From: Hyphomicrobiaceae bacterium
GTDB taxonomy: Bacteria; Pseudomonadota; Alphaproteobacteria; Rhizobiales; Hyphomicrobiaceae
Length of the DNA stretch: 64,000 nucleotides
Assembly: GCA_023384095.1 (NCBI GenBank)
Contig: JAHDXT010000001.1
Location: 124,001 to 188,000 of the forward strand
Direction of reading: 5' to 3'
Position 1 is the first letter of the stretch. Each line of letters starts with the position of its first letter. This document shows positions 42,048 to 54,222 of the stretch, one piece after another. The notes beneath the pieces are model-generated. The model did no database searches. It worked only from the letters and a program-made list of their open reading frames with translations, and was not told the origin of the DNA. The position numbers and the translations under genes were made by a program.

Positions 42048-43106
42048 TCAAAGCATGCGCAGACCGTCGCGATTGAAAAGATGCAGGCGATCGGGGTCCG
42101 GCCGGAGGGCGATCTCCTCGCCCTTCCGAGGCGTCGGCGAGTCCGCTGGGTGGCGAACGGCGAGTGCGGTTCCATTCCTCAGGGCTGCGTGGATGATGCG
42201 GGACTCTCCCAGCTCCTCGACGTGGAGCACCCGCGCACTCAATGCGTTCGGCTCTCCGGCCCTGGTCAGGGCGATATTCTCGGGCCGAACCCCGAGATCG
42301 GCAGGACCGCCGCGTTGCGTGGCGACCTGCAGGCGATCCCCCGAGGGTAGGATCGCCTCGCCTGCCTCGACCTGGACCGGCACGATGTTCATTTTCGGCG
42401 AGCCGATGAACTCGGCGGCGAAGCGCGTCGCCGGCCGCCGGTAGAGCTCCGTCGGCTGTCCGGCCTGCTCGATGCGGCCGGCATTGAGCAGCACGATGCG
42501 GTCGGCGAGCGTCATGGCCTCGAGCTGGTCGTGCGTGACGTAGATCATCGTCGCCTTGAGCTCGTCGTGCAGACGCGCGATCTCCAGGCGCGTCTGGGCG
42601 CGCAACGCGGCGTCGAGGTTCGACAGCGGCTCGTCGAAGAGGAACACCTGCGGCTCGCGCACGATGGCCCTGGCGATGGCGACGCGCTGGCGCTGGCCGC
42701 CGGAGAGCTCGCGGGGCTTGCGATGGAGCAGGCCGCCGATCTGCAGCATGTCGGCCACGCGGCGGACGCGCTGGTCCACGGTCTCGCCTCCGGTCCCGGA
42801 CATCTGCAGGCCGAAGGCGATGTTCTTGTAGGCGTCCATGTGCGGATAGAGCGCGTAGGACTGGAACACCATGGAGACGCCGCGCCTGGCGGGTGGCAGA
42901 TGTGTGACGTCCTTGCCGCCGATCCAGATGGTGCCGGAGGTGACTTCCTCCAGACCCGCGATGAGCCGCAGGATCGTCGACTTGCCGCAGCCTGACGGGC
43001 CGACGAACACGAGGAGCTCGCCATCGGCAATATCGAGGTCGATGCTCCGGATGACCTCCGTCCCCCCGAACCGCTTGGTGACGTTGTCCAGCCGCACGCC
43101 TGCCAT
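42048..43106 (-). CDS. sugar ABC transporter ATP-binding protein (UgpC/MalK type)
   Basis: The 352-residue protein has Walker A GPSGCGKST, the ABC signature LSGGQRQRVAIAR, Walker B VFLFDEPLSNLDAALR, and an OB-like C-terminal regulatory domain (about residues 240-352) typical of the MalK/UgpC branch, which power import of sugars or glycerol phosphate. It lies three bases after the permease gene on the same strand and is the last gene of the transporter operon. The ATPase is normally a dimer that contacts both permeases. Exact sugar specificity cannot be read from it. Confidence 0.93.
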   Translation of the reverse strand: MAGVRLDNVTKRFGGTEVIRSIDLDIADGELLVFVGPSGCGKSTILRLIAGLEEVTSGTIWIGGKDVTHLPPARRGVSMVFQSYALYPHMDAYKNIAFGLQMSGTGGETVDQRVRRVADMLQIGGLLHRKPRELSGGQRQRVAIARAIVREPQVFLFDEPLSNLDAALRAQTRLEIARLHDELKATMIYVTHDQLEAMTLADRIVLLNAGRIEQAGQPTELYRRPATRFAAEFIGSPKMNIVPVQVEAGEAILPSGDRLQVATQRGGPADLGVRPENIALTRAGEPNALSARVLHVEELGESRIIHAALRNGTALAVRHPADSPTPRKGEEIALRPDPDRLHLFNRDGLRML

Positions 43107-43109
43107 TGC

Positions 43110-43933
<824 letters not shown>

Positions 43934-43937
<4 letters not shown>

Positions 43938-44857
43938 CGGCGCCTCCCGTCGAGATCGAGCCGCACGGCCATGACGTAAAGCGCCGTCAGCAGAGCAATG
44001 ATGAAGAACACCAGCGTCGAGGCGGCCGAGCCGTAGCCCACGTCCTGGAAGTCGACCAGCTCGCGCCGGGCGAAGACCGAGAGCGTCATCGTCGAGTCGG
44101 TGGCGCCGGTCATGACGTACACGAGGTCGAACATCCGCATGGCGTCGAGCAGGCGGAAGATGACGGCCACCGCCAGCGCCGGGCCGATGAGCGGCAGCGT
44201 GGCCTGGAAGAAGACCCGGAGGGGATGGATGCCGTCGACTCGCGCGGCCTCGTAGCAGTCCTTCGGCACCATCTGCAGCGCGGCGAGCGCCAGCAGCGCG
44301 ACGAAAGGTGTCGACTTCCAGACGTCCACCAGGATGACCGAGACCAGGGAGAGCGTCGGATCGGCCAGCCACGCCACCGGCGCGGCGATGAGACCAAGCT
44401 TCATCAGCGCGTCATTCACGACTCCGAACTGGTCGTTGAGCATCCAGCCCCACATCTTCGCCGACACCACCGTCGGGATCGCCCACGGGACCAGCATGGC
44501 CGCCCGCATCATGCCGCGGCCCGGGAAGCTCGCATCGAGCAGCACAGCGATCAGCACGCCGAGGATCGTCTCCAGCGAGACGGACGCCACCGCGAAGATC
44601 AGCGTATTGCGCAGCGATGCGAGCCACTGCGGATCGGTCAGCACGCCGTACCAGCGGCCGTTGTCATAGGCGAGGTAGTTCGACAGGCCGACGAAGCTGT
44701 AGCGGCCCATGTCCACCAGAGTGGCGTTGGTCAGACTGAAATAGATCGTCCGCACCAATGGCCACGCGGCCACCACGACCAGCACCACCAGCATCGGCGC
44801 CAGAAACAACCAGGCCGCGCGCTTTCGTCCGGCGGAAATGGATCGCTCCTTCAGCAT
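43934..44857 (-). CDS. sugar ABC permease, MalF/UgpA-like
   Basis: The 307-residue protein has a first membrane segment in AAWLFLAPMLVVLVVVAAWPLV, characteristic of the MalF/UgpA branch, and an EAA loop (CYEAARVDGIHPLRVFFQATLP). It pairs with the MalG-like protein in the membrane channel. ATG 44857 overlaps the stop of the binding-protein gene by one base (TGATG), so these genes form a tightly coupled unit. The longer frame to 44959 is inside the binding-protein gene. Confidence 0.92.
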
Positions 44858-46128
44858 CACCAGCCTGCCCTGTATTTGAGCCGATCGAGCTCCTCTGCAA
44901 GCTGCTCGACGCGCGCTTCTGCAGGCTGGCCGGCCAGAATGTCGTGGGCTGCCCGCCACACGTCGCTCGACAGGCGATTGTAGTGAGGTCCGGCGATGCG
45001 CGAGGGCCGGGCGGTGGCATTGCGCAACGGCTCCAGCAGGTCACCGAAGAATGGATTGGCGGCGAGCACGTCGGGATCGTCGTACAGCGCCGGGATCGTC
45101 GGGTTGTAGGATGCCTTAATCGCTCGCTTCTTCTGCTGCGCCCGACTGGTCAGGAAGGCGATGAGATCGGCAGCCTCTTGCGGGTGCCTCGAGTAGCGGG
45201 AAACGGCGAGATGCCAGCCGCCCAGCGTCCCCGATGTCTTGCCGCCCGGACCTCCGCTGGGCAGCGGCATGACTCCGACCCTGCCGCGCACCGGGCTGTC
45301 CTCGCCCTGGGCCAGCTTCCAGGCGTACGGCCAGTTGCGCATGAACACGGAATTGCCGGTCTGGAAGACGCCTCGGGCGGCCTCCTCGTCGTAGTTCAGC
45401 ACGCCGGGCGGCGCGATATCGCCGACCCAGCTCCCGGCGAGCGAGAGGGCCTCGATGGCGCGCGCATTGTTTACCGTGATCTCACCCGCGGCATCGACGA
45501 TCGTGCCGCCGCCGAACGAGTCGATCCATTCCAGCGCATTGCAGGTCAGGCCCTCGTAGGCCTTGCCCTGGTAGACGAGTCCCCACATCCGCCGGTTGCC
45601 CGTCGCGCGCTCGGCCTCCTGGATGGCGCGAGCGGCGGCTGTCAGCTCCTGCCACGTGCGCGGCGGGGCAAAGCCGTGCCGCTCGAGCAGGTCTCTGCGG
45701 AAGTAGAGCACCCCCACATCGGCCCACCAGGGCATGGCGACGAGCCGCCCAACAACGGTGTCGTTTTCGATCAGGGTCGGGAAGTGGTCTGCGGGCGTGT
45801 CCCCGACGTACGGCAGCAGGTCGGCCAGGTGACTGGCGAGGATGCCGGCCCAGACCACGTCGATCTGCAGCACGTCGATGTCGTCGGCGCGCGAGGCAAG
45901 CATCTGGAGATAGAGCGCGAGCCGGTCGGTCGACGAGTTGGGTGTGGTGACGATGGTCACCTCGTGGCCGGTCCGGCCCTCCCATTCCGCAACCGCTTCG
46001 CTGCACAGCTCCAGCTCGACTCCGAGCGCCCCGCAGGCAATGGAGATCTCCACCGGCGCGGCCGCGCTCCGCCCGCCCGACGCCAGCAAGGCGAGCGCGA
46101 TGAGGGCGCTGGCGAGCAGAGCCCGCAT
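44857..46128 (-). CDS. extracellular sugar-binding protein (ThuE/MalE-like)
   Basis: The 423-residue precursor has a signal peptide (RALLASALIALALLASGGRSAAA). The class B periplasmic-binding fold is recognisable by FMRNWPYAWKLAQ, DIDVLQIDVVWAGILASHLADLLPY and the KKRAIKASYNPTIPALYDDPDV segment, which resemble the trehalose/maltose-binding proteins of rhizobia (ThuE). It delivers sugar to the permeases in the same operon. The start ATG 46128 begins MRALLASA. No sugar hydrolase or dehydrogenase is adjacent, so the transported sugar is uncertain. Confidence 0.88.
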   Translation of the reverse strand: MRALLASALIALALLASGGRSAAAPVEISIACGALGVELELCSEAVAEWEGRTGHEVTIVTTPNSSTDRLALYLQMLASRADDIDVLQIDVVWAGILASHLADLLPYVGDTPADHFPTLIENDTVVGRLVAMPWWADVGVLYFRRDLLERHGFAPPRTWQELTAAARAIQEAERATGNRRMWGLVYQGKAYEGLTCNALEWIDSFGGGTIVDAAGEITVNNARAIEALSLAGSWVGDIAPPGVLNYDEEAARGVFQTGNSVFMRNWPYAWKLAQGEDSPVRGRVGVMPLPSGGPGGKTSGTLGGWHLAVSRYSRHPQEAADLIAFLTSRAQQKKRAIKASYNPTIPALYDDPDVLAANPFFGDLLEPLRNATARPSRIAGPHYNRLSSDVWRAAHDILAGQPAEARVEQLAEELDRLKYRAGW

Positions 46129-46180
46129 TCACGCCGCCCAATTTATCAAGGTTGCGGGCACCGTCATCGAGGTAGCAAGC

Positions 46181-46765
46181 TCAGAACGAGCTGCCCGGCT
46201 GCTGCAGGAACTCCTTCTCCTCCGGGGTGGACGGGCGGCCCAATATGACGTTGCGGTGCGGGAAGCGGCCGAAGCGGGCGATGATGTCGCGATGCGCGAC
46301 GGCATAGCGCGTGTATTCCTCGTTGCCCAGCGGCGTGAACAGCGCGACCGATCGCTCCTGGTCGGCCGGATTCTCGCTGTGCTCGAGCGGCAGATACATG
46401 AATGCCCGCCCGTGGATATCGAAGCTGCGGTCGAAGCCGCGCTCGACGGCGCCCAGTGCGACGTCGCGCGCCCTGCCGTCGGCGGCGAACGCCGCGGGTG
46501 TACCCCGGAACATGTTGCGCGGGTACTGGTCGAGAACGATGACGGTGGCGAGCGCCCGCCGCGGGCCCGTCCAGGCCGCCTCAGCGGACAACTCTGCGAC
46601 CGTCTCGTAGACGTCGAGGAAACGATCACGGATCAGAGCGTCGGTGACCTCGCTGTTGCGGAACCAGGCCTCGGGCGCGAGCTCCTCGAACCAGAACGAC
46701 AGGACCTCGTCCACCCACCGCTCGTCCCGCGCGCCGCCTCGCTCGCCCGTGGCATCGCCGGTCAT
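46181..46765 (-). CDS. DUF924-family protein
   Basis: The 194-residue helical protein has the typical DUF924 blocks: VDEVLSFWFEELAPEAWF, VLDQYPRNMFRGTPAAFAAD, FMYLPLEHSENPADQERSVALF and the C-terminal FGRFPHRNVILGRPSTPEE. The fold is TPR-like and the function is unsettled. ATG 46765 gives the family start. The gene lies on the same strand as the sugar transporter, upstream of the binding protein by 52 bases, but it may belong to neither unit. Confidence 0.9.
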   Translation of the reverse strand: MTGDATGERGGARDERWVDEVLSFWFEELAPEAWFRNSEVTDALIRDRFLDVYETVAELSAEAAWTGPRRALATVIVLDQYPRNMFRGTPAAFAADGRARDVALGAVERGFDRSFDIHGRAFMYLPLEHSENPADQERSVALFTPLGNEEYTRYAVAHRDIIARFGRFPHRNVILGRPSTPEEKEFLQQPGSSF

Positions 46766-46778
46766 GCGCGGATGGTCC

Positions 46779-47168
46779 TCAACCCTTGATCGCCTCGAGA
46801 CGGTCCATGGAAGCCGGCGCTATGGTCACCGACTCGCCGCAGCCGCAGGCGCTCTGCTGGTTGGGATTGTTGAAGACGAACTGCGAGGACAGCTTGTCGA
46901 CCTTGTAGTCCATCTCGGTCCCGAGCAGGAACAGGATGGCCTTGGGGTCGATCAGAACCTTGACCCCCTTGTCCTCGACGATCTCGTCGAGCCTGTCCTG
47001 ATCGACGGCCCAGCTCATCGTGTATTCCATGCCGGCGCAGCCGCCGTTCTTCACGCCGACGCGCAGCCCGACCACGTCCGGGCGGGAGGCCATGATCTGA
47101 CGCACGCGCTCGGCCGCAGCGTCCGTCAGAGTCATGACCTTGGGCTTATGTCTCGCTGTCGCCATCAT
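46779..47168 (-). CDS. sufA: A-type iron-sulfur carrier protein (SufA/IscA-like)
   Basis: The 129-residue protein has the A-type cysteine pattern: GVKNGGCAGMEYTM, and near the C-terminus CGCGES. It delivers or holds Fe-S clusters for target proteins. It is the last gene of the SUF operon, 85 bases after sufT. The ATG at 47168 (MMATARHK) was chosen; the frame opens with TTG at 47180, which lacks support. The gene follows the same orientation and spacing as in other alphaproteobacterial suf operons. Confidence 0.9.
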   Translation of the reverse strand: MMATARHKPKVMTLTDAAAERVRQIMASRPDVVGLRVGVKNGGCAGMEYTMSWAVDQDRLDEIVEDKGVKVLIDPKAILFLLGTEMDYKVDKLSSQFVFNNPNQQSACGCGESVTIAPASMDRLEAIKG

Positions 47169-47253
47169 TCGTTCATCCAACGGTTCAAGGGCGCGGATGT
47201 CTTCAATATAGACCGCTTCGCCGCCATTGCGAGCGGGCCGCGTGCTCGCGGCT

Positions 47254-47673
47254 TCAGAACATGTTGAGCGCCAGCTTCGCCTCGTCGCTCATGCGGTCCT
47301 TGTCCCATGGCGGATCGAACGTGAGCGTCACGGTGGCGCCGCTGACGCCCGGCACCGCCGTGACGGCATTCTCGACCCACACCGGCATCTCGCCTGCGAC
47401 CGGGCACCCCGGCGCGGTGAGCGTCATGTCGATCGAGACGTACCGGTCGTCGTCGACATCGATCCGGTAGATGAGGCCCAGCTCGTAGATGTCGGAGGGG
47501 ATCTCGGGATCGTAGACGGTCTTCAGGGCACCGACGATGTCCGCCGTCAACTGCTCCAGCTCCTCGGCCGACAGGCGCGACCCCTGGACGGGCGTGCCGC
47601 CCTCATCGAGGGTCGGCGGAGAGCCTTCCGGCTCGCTTTCCATCATGTCGCGGTCGTTCTGCTTCTCATCCAT
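47254..47673 (-). CDS. sufT: SUF-associated DUF59 protein (SufT-like)
   Basis: The 139-residue protein has an acidic N-terminal extension of about 40 residues, then a DUF59/MIP18 domain: VYDPEIPSDIYELGLIYRID, LTAPGCPVAGEMP and VTLTFDPPWDKDRMSDEAK. It takes part in Fe-S cluster maturation and carrier functions. It lies 22 bases downstream of sufS, in the usual operon position. ATG 47673 begins MDEKQNDRDMMES. Confidence 0.92.
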   Translation of the reverse strand: MDEKQNDRDMMESEPEGSPPTLDEGGTPVQGSRLSAEELEQLTADIVGALKTVYDPEIPSDIYELGLIYRIDVDDDRYVSIDMTLTAPGCPVAGEMPVWVENAVTAVPGVSGATVTLTFDPPWDKDRMSDEAKLALNMF

Positions 47674-47695
47674 CGCGCATAATCTCCCTTAGCGC

Positions 47696-48994
47696 TCAGG
47701 CGAAGAACTCGTGAGCGCGGACCAGCGCCGTCGCCAGCGCATCGACGTCGGCCTTCGTGTTGTAAAGTGCGAAAGAGGCCCGGCACATCGCCGGCACGCC
47801 GTAGCGGTCCATCAGCGGCTGCGCGCAGTGGTGGCCGGCGCGGATCGCGATCCCCGAGCGATCGACGATGGTCGAGACGTCGTGGGGATGAAGGCCCTCG
47901 ACGCTGAACGAAACGATGGCGCCCTTGTCCCGCGTCGTGCCGAAGATCCTGAGCCAGTTGAGCTCGCCGAGGCGCTGGTGCGCGTACCTCACCAGCTCGT
48001 GCTCGTAGGCCGCGATCTCCTCCCGCCCGATCTGCATCATGTAGTCGAGCGCCGCGCCGAGGCCCACCGCCTCGACGATCGGCGGCGTGCCGGCCTCGAA
48101 CCTGTTCGGCGTCTGGCCATAGGTGATCCGGTCGACGGCGACGCTCTCGATCATGGAGCCGCCGCCGAGGAACGGCGGCAGCGCATCGAGCATCGCCTTG
48201 CGCCCCCAGAGCACGCCGATGCCCGAAGGCCCGTAGACCTTGTGGCCGGTGAACACGTAGAAATCGCAGCCGATGTCCTGGACGTCGACGGGCAGGTGCA
48301 CCGCCCCCTGCGAGCCGTCGATCAGCACGGGGATGCCGCGCTCGCGCGCGATGCGGCAGACCTCCTTCACCGGCACCACCGTGCCGAGCACGTTCGACAC
48401 GTGCGCGACGGCCACCATCTTGGTGCGCGGGCTCAAGAGGCGCTCGAACTCATCGAGCAGGAACTCGCCGCTCTCCGAAACCGGCACCCACTTCAGCACC
48501 GCGCCCTTGCGCTCGCGCAGGAAGTGCCAGGGGACGATGTTGGAGTGGTGCTCCATGATCGAGAGCACGATCTCGTCGCCTTCGCCGATGTTCTCCAGGC
48601 CGTAGGCGTAGGAGACGAGATTGATCGCCTCCGTCGCGTTCTTGGCGAAGACGATCTCCTCGGGCGCTGCGGCGTTGAGGAAGCGGCGCACCGTCTCGCG
48701 CGCGTCCTCGTACTTCTGGGTCGCCGTGTTGGAGAGCAGATGGATGCCGCGATGGACGTTCGCGTACTCGAACCGCAGCGCGTGGTCCATCGCCTCGATG
48801 ACGGACCGCGGCTTCTGCGCCGACGCGGCGCTGTCGAGATAGACGAGGGGCTTGCCGTAGACCTCGCGGAAGAGGATCGGGAAGTCGGCGCGATAACGCT
48901 CGACGTCGAACCTCCTGCCGGCCGCCGGCTCGAGAGCTGCCGCTTTCTGTGTCACGCCCGACCCGGCTCTGGCGCCGTCCTCTTGCTCAGCCAC
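47696..48994 (-). CDS. sufS: cysteine desulfurase, group II
   Basis: The 432-residue pyridoxal-phosphate enzyme mobilises sulfur from cysteine for the SufBCD scaffold. The PLP-binding lysine is in FTGHKVYGPSG, and the persulfide cysteine is in RAGHHCAQPLMDRYG, as in SufS. An N-terminal extension of about 25 residues precedes FDVERYRADFPIL. The start is GTG 48994, so the gene overlaps the end of sufD (stop at 48952) by 43 bases, indicating tight coupling. No SufE gene is seen in the operon. Confidence 0.93.
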   Translation of the reverse strand: MAEQEDGARAGSGVTQKAAALEPAAGRRFDVERYRADFPILFREVYGKPLVYLDSAASAQKPRSVIEAMDHALRFEYANVHRGIHLLSNTATQKYEDARETVRRFLNAAAPEEIVFAKNATEAINLVSYAYGLENIGEGDEIVLSIMEHHSNIVPWHFLRERKGAVLKWVPVSESGEFLLDEFERLLSPRTKMVAVAHVSNVLGTVVPVKEVCRIARERGIPVLIDGSQGAVHLPVDVQDIGCDFYVFTGHKVYGPSGIGVLWGRKAMLDALPPFLGGGSMIESVAVDRITYGQTPNRFEAGTPPIVEAVGLGAALDYMMQIGREEIAAYEHELVRYAHQRLGELNWLRIFGTTRDKGAIVSFSVEGLHPHDVSTIVDRSGIAIRAGHHCAQPLMDRYGVPAMCRASFALYNTKADVDALATALVRAHEFFA

Positions 48995-50304
48995 TCGCGC
49001 GCCATCGCCATAAGCGCCGCCCGGATGGCCTCGTCCTCGACTTTTTCGATCGCCTCGCCGACGAAGGATTCGATCAGCAGCGCCCGCGCCTGCGGCTCGG
49101 GGATGCCGCGCGACATGCAGTAGAAGACGAGCTCGGGGTCGATCTCCGCCGAGGTCGAGCCGTGCCCGCAGACGACGTCGTCGGCATAGATCTCGAGCTC
49201 GGGCTTGCTGTCGAACTCGGCATCCGGCGACAGCATCAAGGCCTGCGCCATCTGCTTGCCGTCGCTCTTCTGCGCGTCCGGGCGCACGATCACCTTGCCC
49301 TGGAAGATGCCGCGGGCCCGGCCGTCGAGCACGCCCTTGTAGAGCTCGCGGCTCTCGCAGCCCGGAACCGCGTGATCGACTACGAGTGTCGTGTCGATGT
49401 GCTCGTCGCCTGCCGCCAGGAACACGCCCGAGCAGTCGAGCCTGCCGCCCTCGCCGGCGAACGTGGCGAAGATCTGGTTGCGGGCGAGGCCCGGTCCCGC
49501 GGTGAGCTGGAACGCGCGGTATGCGGCGCCGGCCCCGATCCGTGCGTTGGCGCTGCCGAGGTGCACGGTTTTGCCCGTGTCGACGTTCGCCTTGACGTGC
49601 GTCACCGCCGCGTCCTCGCCGATGACGATCTCGGTCGCGGCGTTCGAATGGCCCTCCTTCGCTGCGCCTGGGAGCGCCACGAAAGCTTCCACCAGCGTCA
49701 CCACCGCGCCCTTGCCGATGCTGATGACGTTGCGGGTCGTGACCGCCTTGCGTTCCCCGCCGGCGCGGGCGAAGACGAGCAGGACCGGCTTGTCCGGCGC
49801 CGCGCCGTCGGCGATGCGGACGACGGCGCCGTCCGTTGCGAAAGCCGAGTTGAGCGCTTCGAGCGCATCGCCCGGGCGGCTCGACCGCACCAGGCCCTCG
49901 CCGATCCTGTCGGGCGACTGGGCGAGCGCTTCGCCGAGCGGCTTCACGGCCAGGCCTTCCGGCATCCGGGCGCTGGAGAGCCTCTCGTCGAAGGCGCCAT
50001 CGACGACGACGACCCTATAGGCGTCGAGCCCCGCCAGCGGCCCGAGCGCCGCCTGCAGCTCCGCCTCGCTCGGAGCGGCAGCCCCGCGCACCGCAGGCGC
50101 GAACGCCTCCTTGAGGAGCGCGCGCAGGTCCGTGTACTTCCACTCCTCGATGCGCCGGTGCGGCAGCCCGAGGGCCGCGAACGTGCCGATCGCATTCCGG
50201 CGCTCTTCGCGCACCGCCGCGCCGCCGGGCAACTGGCGACTGACCGCCTCGAAGCTTTCCGTGATGGCCGCTTCGGCCTTCGTCTTCATCAAGCCCACGT
50301 TCAT
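48952..50304 (-). CDS. sufD: Fe-S cluster assembly protein SufD
   Basis: The 450-residue SufD scaffold component pairs with SufB and is held by the SufC ATPase. Its N-terminal beta-helix region contains HRRIEEWKYTDLRALLKEAF. Its C-terminal core has DGRARGIFQGKVIVRPDAQKS, and the catalytic-type AEIDPELVFYCMSRGIPEPQAR block. It starts at ATG 50304, 21 bases after the stop of sufC. The order sufB-(small gene)-sufC-sufD-sufS is the standard alphaproteobacterial one. Confidence 0.94.
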   Translation of the reverse strand: MNVGLMKTKAEAAITESFEAVSRQLPGGAAVREERRNAIGTFAALGLPHRRIEEWKYTDLRALLKEAFAPAVRGAAAPSEAELQAALGPLAGLDAYRVVVVDGAFDERLSSARMPEGLAVKPLGEALAQSPDRIGEGLVRSSRPGDALEALNSAFATDGAVVRIADGAAPDKPVLLVFARAGGERKAVTTRNVISIGKGAVVTLVEAFVALPGAAKEGHSNAATEIVIGEDAAVTHVKANVDTGKTVHLGSANARIGAGAAYRAFQLTAGPGLARNQIFATFAGEGGRLDCSGVFLAAGDEHIDTTLVVDHAVPGCESRELYKGVLDGRARGIFQGKVIVRPDAQKSDGKQMAQALMLSPDAEFDSKPELEIYADDVVCGHGSTSAEIDPELVFYCMSRGIPEPQARALLIESFVGEAIEKVEDEAIRAALMAMAREWLSKRTAPEPGRA

Positions 50305-50325
50305 CTCTTCATCACCCGCTGGGAA

Positions 50326-51081
50326 CTAGGCAGCCTTGGACGCGAACTCGGCATAGCCCGACCGCTCGAGCTCGAGCGCCAGCTCCTTGCCGCCGGTGCG
50401 CTGGATGCGTCCGTTCGCGAGAACGTGCACCTTGTCGGGCACGATGTAGTTGAGGAGCCGCTGGTAGTGCGTGATGACGAGCATGGCCCGGTCGGGGGCG
50501 CGCAGCGCGTTCACGCCGTCGGCCACAATTCTAAGCGCGTCGATATCGAGGCCGGAGTCGGTCTCGTCGAGCACGCACATGGTAGGCTCGAGCAGCGCCA
50601 TCTGCAGGATCTCGGAGCGTTTCTTCTCGCCGCCCGAGAACCCGACGTTGACCGGCCGCTTCAGCATCTCGACGTCGATCTCGAGCTTGCCGGCGCGCTC
50701 GCGCAGCAGCTTCATGAACTCCGGCGTCGTCAGCTCCGGCTGGCCGCGCTTCTTGCGCAGCGAATTGAGCGCCGTGCGCAGGAAGGTGATCCCGGCGACG
50801 CCCGGGATCTCCATCGGGTACTGGAACGCCAGGAACACGCCCCTGGCGGCGCGCTCGTCGGGCGGCATCTCGAGCACGCTGTCGCCGTTCCAGAGGATGT
50901 CGCCCTCGGTTACCTCGTAGTCCTCGCGGCCTGCGAGGACATAGGCGAGCGTGGACTTGCCCGAGCCGTTGGGGCCCATGATCGCATGCACCTCGCCTTT
51001 CGGCACGACGAGGTCCACGCCCTTCAGAATCGAAGTGTCCTCATCTGCGATCTTCACGTGCAGGTTCCGGATCTCGAGCAT
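50326..51081 (-). CDS. sufC: Fe-S cluster assembly ATPase SufC
   Basis: The 251-residue ABC ATPase has Walker A MGPNGSGKST, the signature-type FSGGEKKRSEILQM, and Walker B CVLDETDSGLDIDALR. It drives conformational change in the SufBC2D complex. ATG 51081 follows GAGGAGAGAC; the open frame back to 51144 overlaps the upstream small gene and is not supported. The next gene downstream is sufD. Confidence 0.95.
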   Translation of the reverse strand: MLEIRNLHVKIADEDTSILKGVDLVVPKGEVHAIMGPNGSGKSTLAYVLAGREDYEVTEGDILWNGDSVLEMPPDERAARGVFLAFQYPMEIPGVAGITFLRTALNSLRKKRGQPELTTPEFMKLLRERAGKLEIDVEMLKRPVNVGFSGGEKKRSEILQMALLEPTMCVLDETDSGLDIDALRIVADGVNALRAPDRAMLVITHYQRLLNYIVPDKVHVLANGRIQRTGGKELALELERSGYAEFASKAA

Positions 51082-51140
51082 CTCCACGTCTCTCCTCGGG
51101 CGGCGCGCCGCCGCCCCTTCCTCGTTGATGTCAACCGGAC

Positions 51141-51413
51141 TCACGCGTATGCGGAGCCGGCATTCCTGCCATTGCCCTGCGCGACCCAGTAGCGATCGAA
51201 AGCGGCGCTCGCCTTCCGCTCCGCTTCCTCCTGGCGCGCCTTGAGCTGCTCGATGGTGGCGGCGAGCACGGTGCAGTCCTGTCCGTCCTCGCTGCGCGCC
51301 TGTCGCTTCCTCGCGAGCTCGTCGCTTGCCTTCGTTGCCTCCTGCTTCAGCTCGTCGGCCGCCGTTTCCGCCTCCAGCCAGGCCTGCTCGAGTTGGGCAA
51401 GTTCGTTAGACAT
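51141..51413 (-). CDS. small coiled-coil protein between sufB and sufC
   Basis: The 90-residue protein is strongly helical and charged, with heptad-like repeats (ELAQLEQAWLEAETAADELKQ, TIEQLKARQEEAERKAS) and an aromatic/glycine C-terminus. No known domain is recognised. It lies between sufB and sufC on the same strand, 59 bases before the sufC start, and probably belongs to the operon. A role as accessory or regulator of cluster assembly is possible but unproven. Confidence 0.75.
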   Translation of the reverse strand: MSNELAQLEQAWLEAETAADELKQEATKASDELARKRQARSEDGQDCTVLAATIEQLKARQEEAERKASAAFDRYWVAQGNGRNAGSAYA

Positions 51414-51569
51414 TCCTGTTTCCTCCGATCGACTCCGGCGCTTGCGGCTTTCGTCCGCTCAGCCCGACTTCACCCTCTAGTAGAACGCACCCCTCGCCCC
51501 TTGCGCCGGCCCTGCTGCGGGCCGGCGGCAAATCTTGCGCTCAAACTCGCCCGCTCGTCCATGCAATCC

Positions 51570-53039
<1,470 letters not shown>

Positions 53040-53082
53040 GACCTTCTCCGTAAGAACCTCTTCTTCGCCCCTTGCACCGACC

Positions 53083-54222
53083 TCAAGCGACCGCGCGCTG
53101 ACGGCCCCTGCCGCCGGCGATGGCGGCCCACGCCGCAAGGAAGGCGTCGATATCCTTGGCGCTCGTGCACCAGCCGAGGCTGACGCGGATCGCCGATCGC
53201 GCGATCTCCGCCGGCAGACCCATCGCGGCCAGCACGGCGCTCGCACCGACCTTGCCCGACGAGCAGGCGGCGCCGGCGCTGACGGCGATCCCCGCCAGGT
53301 CGAGCATGATGACCATTGTCTCGGCCGCCACGCCCGGCAAGGCGAGGCAGGTCGTGTTGCATAGCCGCTGCGCACCGGCGCCGATCACCAACGCACCCGG
53401 GGCCGCTGCCAGCGCCTCCCGCTCCAGCCGGTCGCGCAGAGCCGCAACGCCGCTCATGCGCGCCAGGTCCTGCCTGGCCGCCGCCGCGGCAGCCCCGAAG
53501 CCGGCAATGCCCGCCACGTTCTCGGTGCCGGCCCGGCGCCGCCGCTCCTGACCACCGCCCGCGATGAGCGGCGCGAGCTCGAGCCCGTCGCGCAACACGA
53601 GGGCGCCGCAGCCCTTGGGCCCGCCGAGCTTGTGCGCCGACAGGCTCAGGGTGTCGGCGCCCAGTCCGGGAAAGTCGATCGTCAGCCGTCCGGCGGCCTG
53701 CACCGCGTCCGTATGGACTGGGACGCCGCGCGCGCGGGCGAGTGCCGCCGCTTCGGCCACCGGCTGCACGACGCCGGTCTCGTTGTTGGCGAGCTGCAAT
53801 GCGAGGAGAGCGCGCCGTGACCCGACGGCTCCTCGCTCCAGGGCCGCACCCACTGCCGCAGGCGCGATGCTGCCGATGTCGCCGGTCGGCAGCTCGATCA
53901 GCTCTGCCCCGCTACTCCGCGCCGGCGCCAGCACCGACTCGTGCTCGATGCCCCCGGCCATGACCACGTCCCAGCCGGCGCGCAGAACCCAGGCGTTGGC
54001 CTCGGTGGCGCCGCTCGTGAAGACGACCTGAGCCGGCCGCGCCCCGACCAGCTCGGCAACGCGCTCGCGCGCATCCTCCACGATCTGGCGCGCACGCCGT
54101 CCCTCGGCATGCACCGAGGAGGGATTGCCGGCCGCGTCGAGCGCGGCGAGCATGGCTGCCCGCGCCTCGGGCCTCAGCGGCGCCGTCGCGTTGTGGTCGA
54201 GATATGTGCGGATGCTGCTCAT
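53083..54222 (-). CDS. cysteine desulfurase, IscS/NifS-like
   Basis: The 379-residue protein is a group I (IscS-like) desulfurase. It shows [34 protein letters not shown], the PLP lysine in [11 protein letters not shown], and the persulfide-type [21 protein letters not shown] loop with the conserved CSSG. It therefore differs from SufS in the same operon, so the locus encodes two types of sulfur donor. ATG 54222 overlaps the stop of the regulator gene (ATGA), so the two are coupled. Confidence 0.93.
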   Translation of the reverse strand: MSSIRTYLDHNATAPLRPEARAAMLAALDAAGNPSSVHAEGRRARQIVEDARERVAELVGARPAQVVFTSGATEANAWVLRAGWDVVMAGGIEHESVLAPARSSGAELIELPTGDIGSIAPAAVGAALERGAVGSRRALLALQLANNETGVVQPVAEAAALARARGVPVHTDAVQAAGRLTIDFPGLGADTLSLSAHKLGGPKGCGALVLRDGLELAPLIAGGGQERRRRAGTENVAGIAGFGAAAAAARQDLARMSGVAALRDRLEREALAAAPGALVIGAGAQRLCNTTCLALPGVAAETMVIMLDLAGIAVSAGAACSSGKVGASAVLAAMGLPAEIARSAIRVSLGWCTSAKDIDAFLAAWAAIAGGRGRQRAVA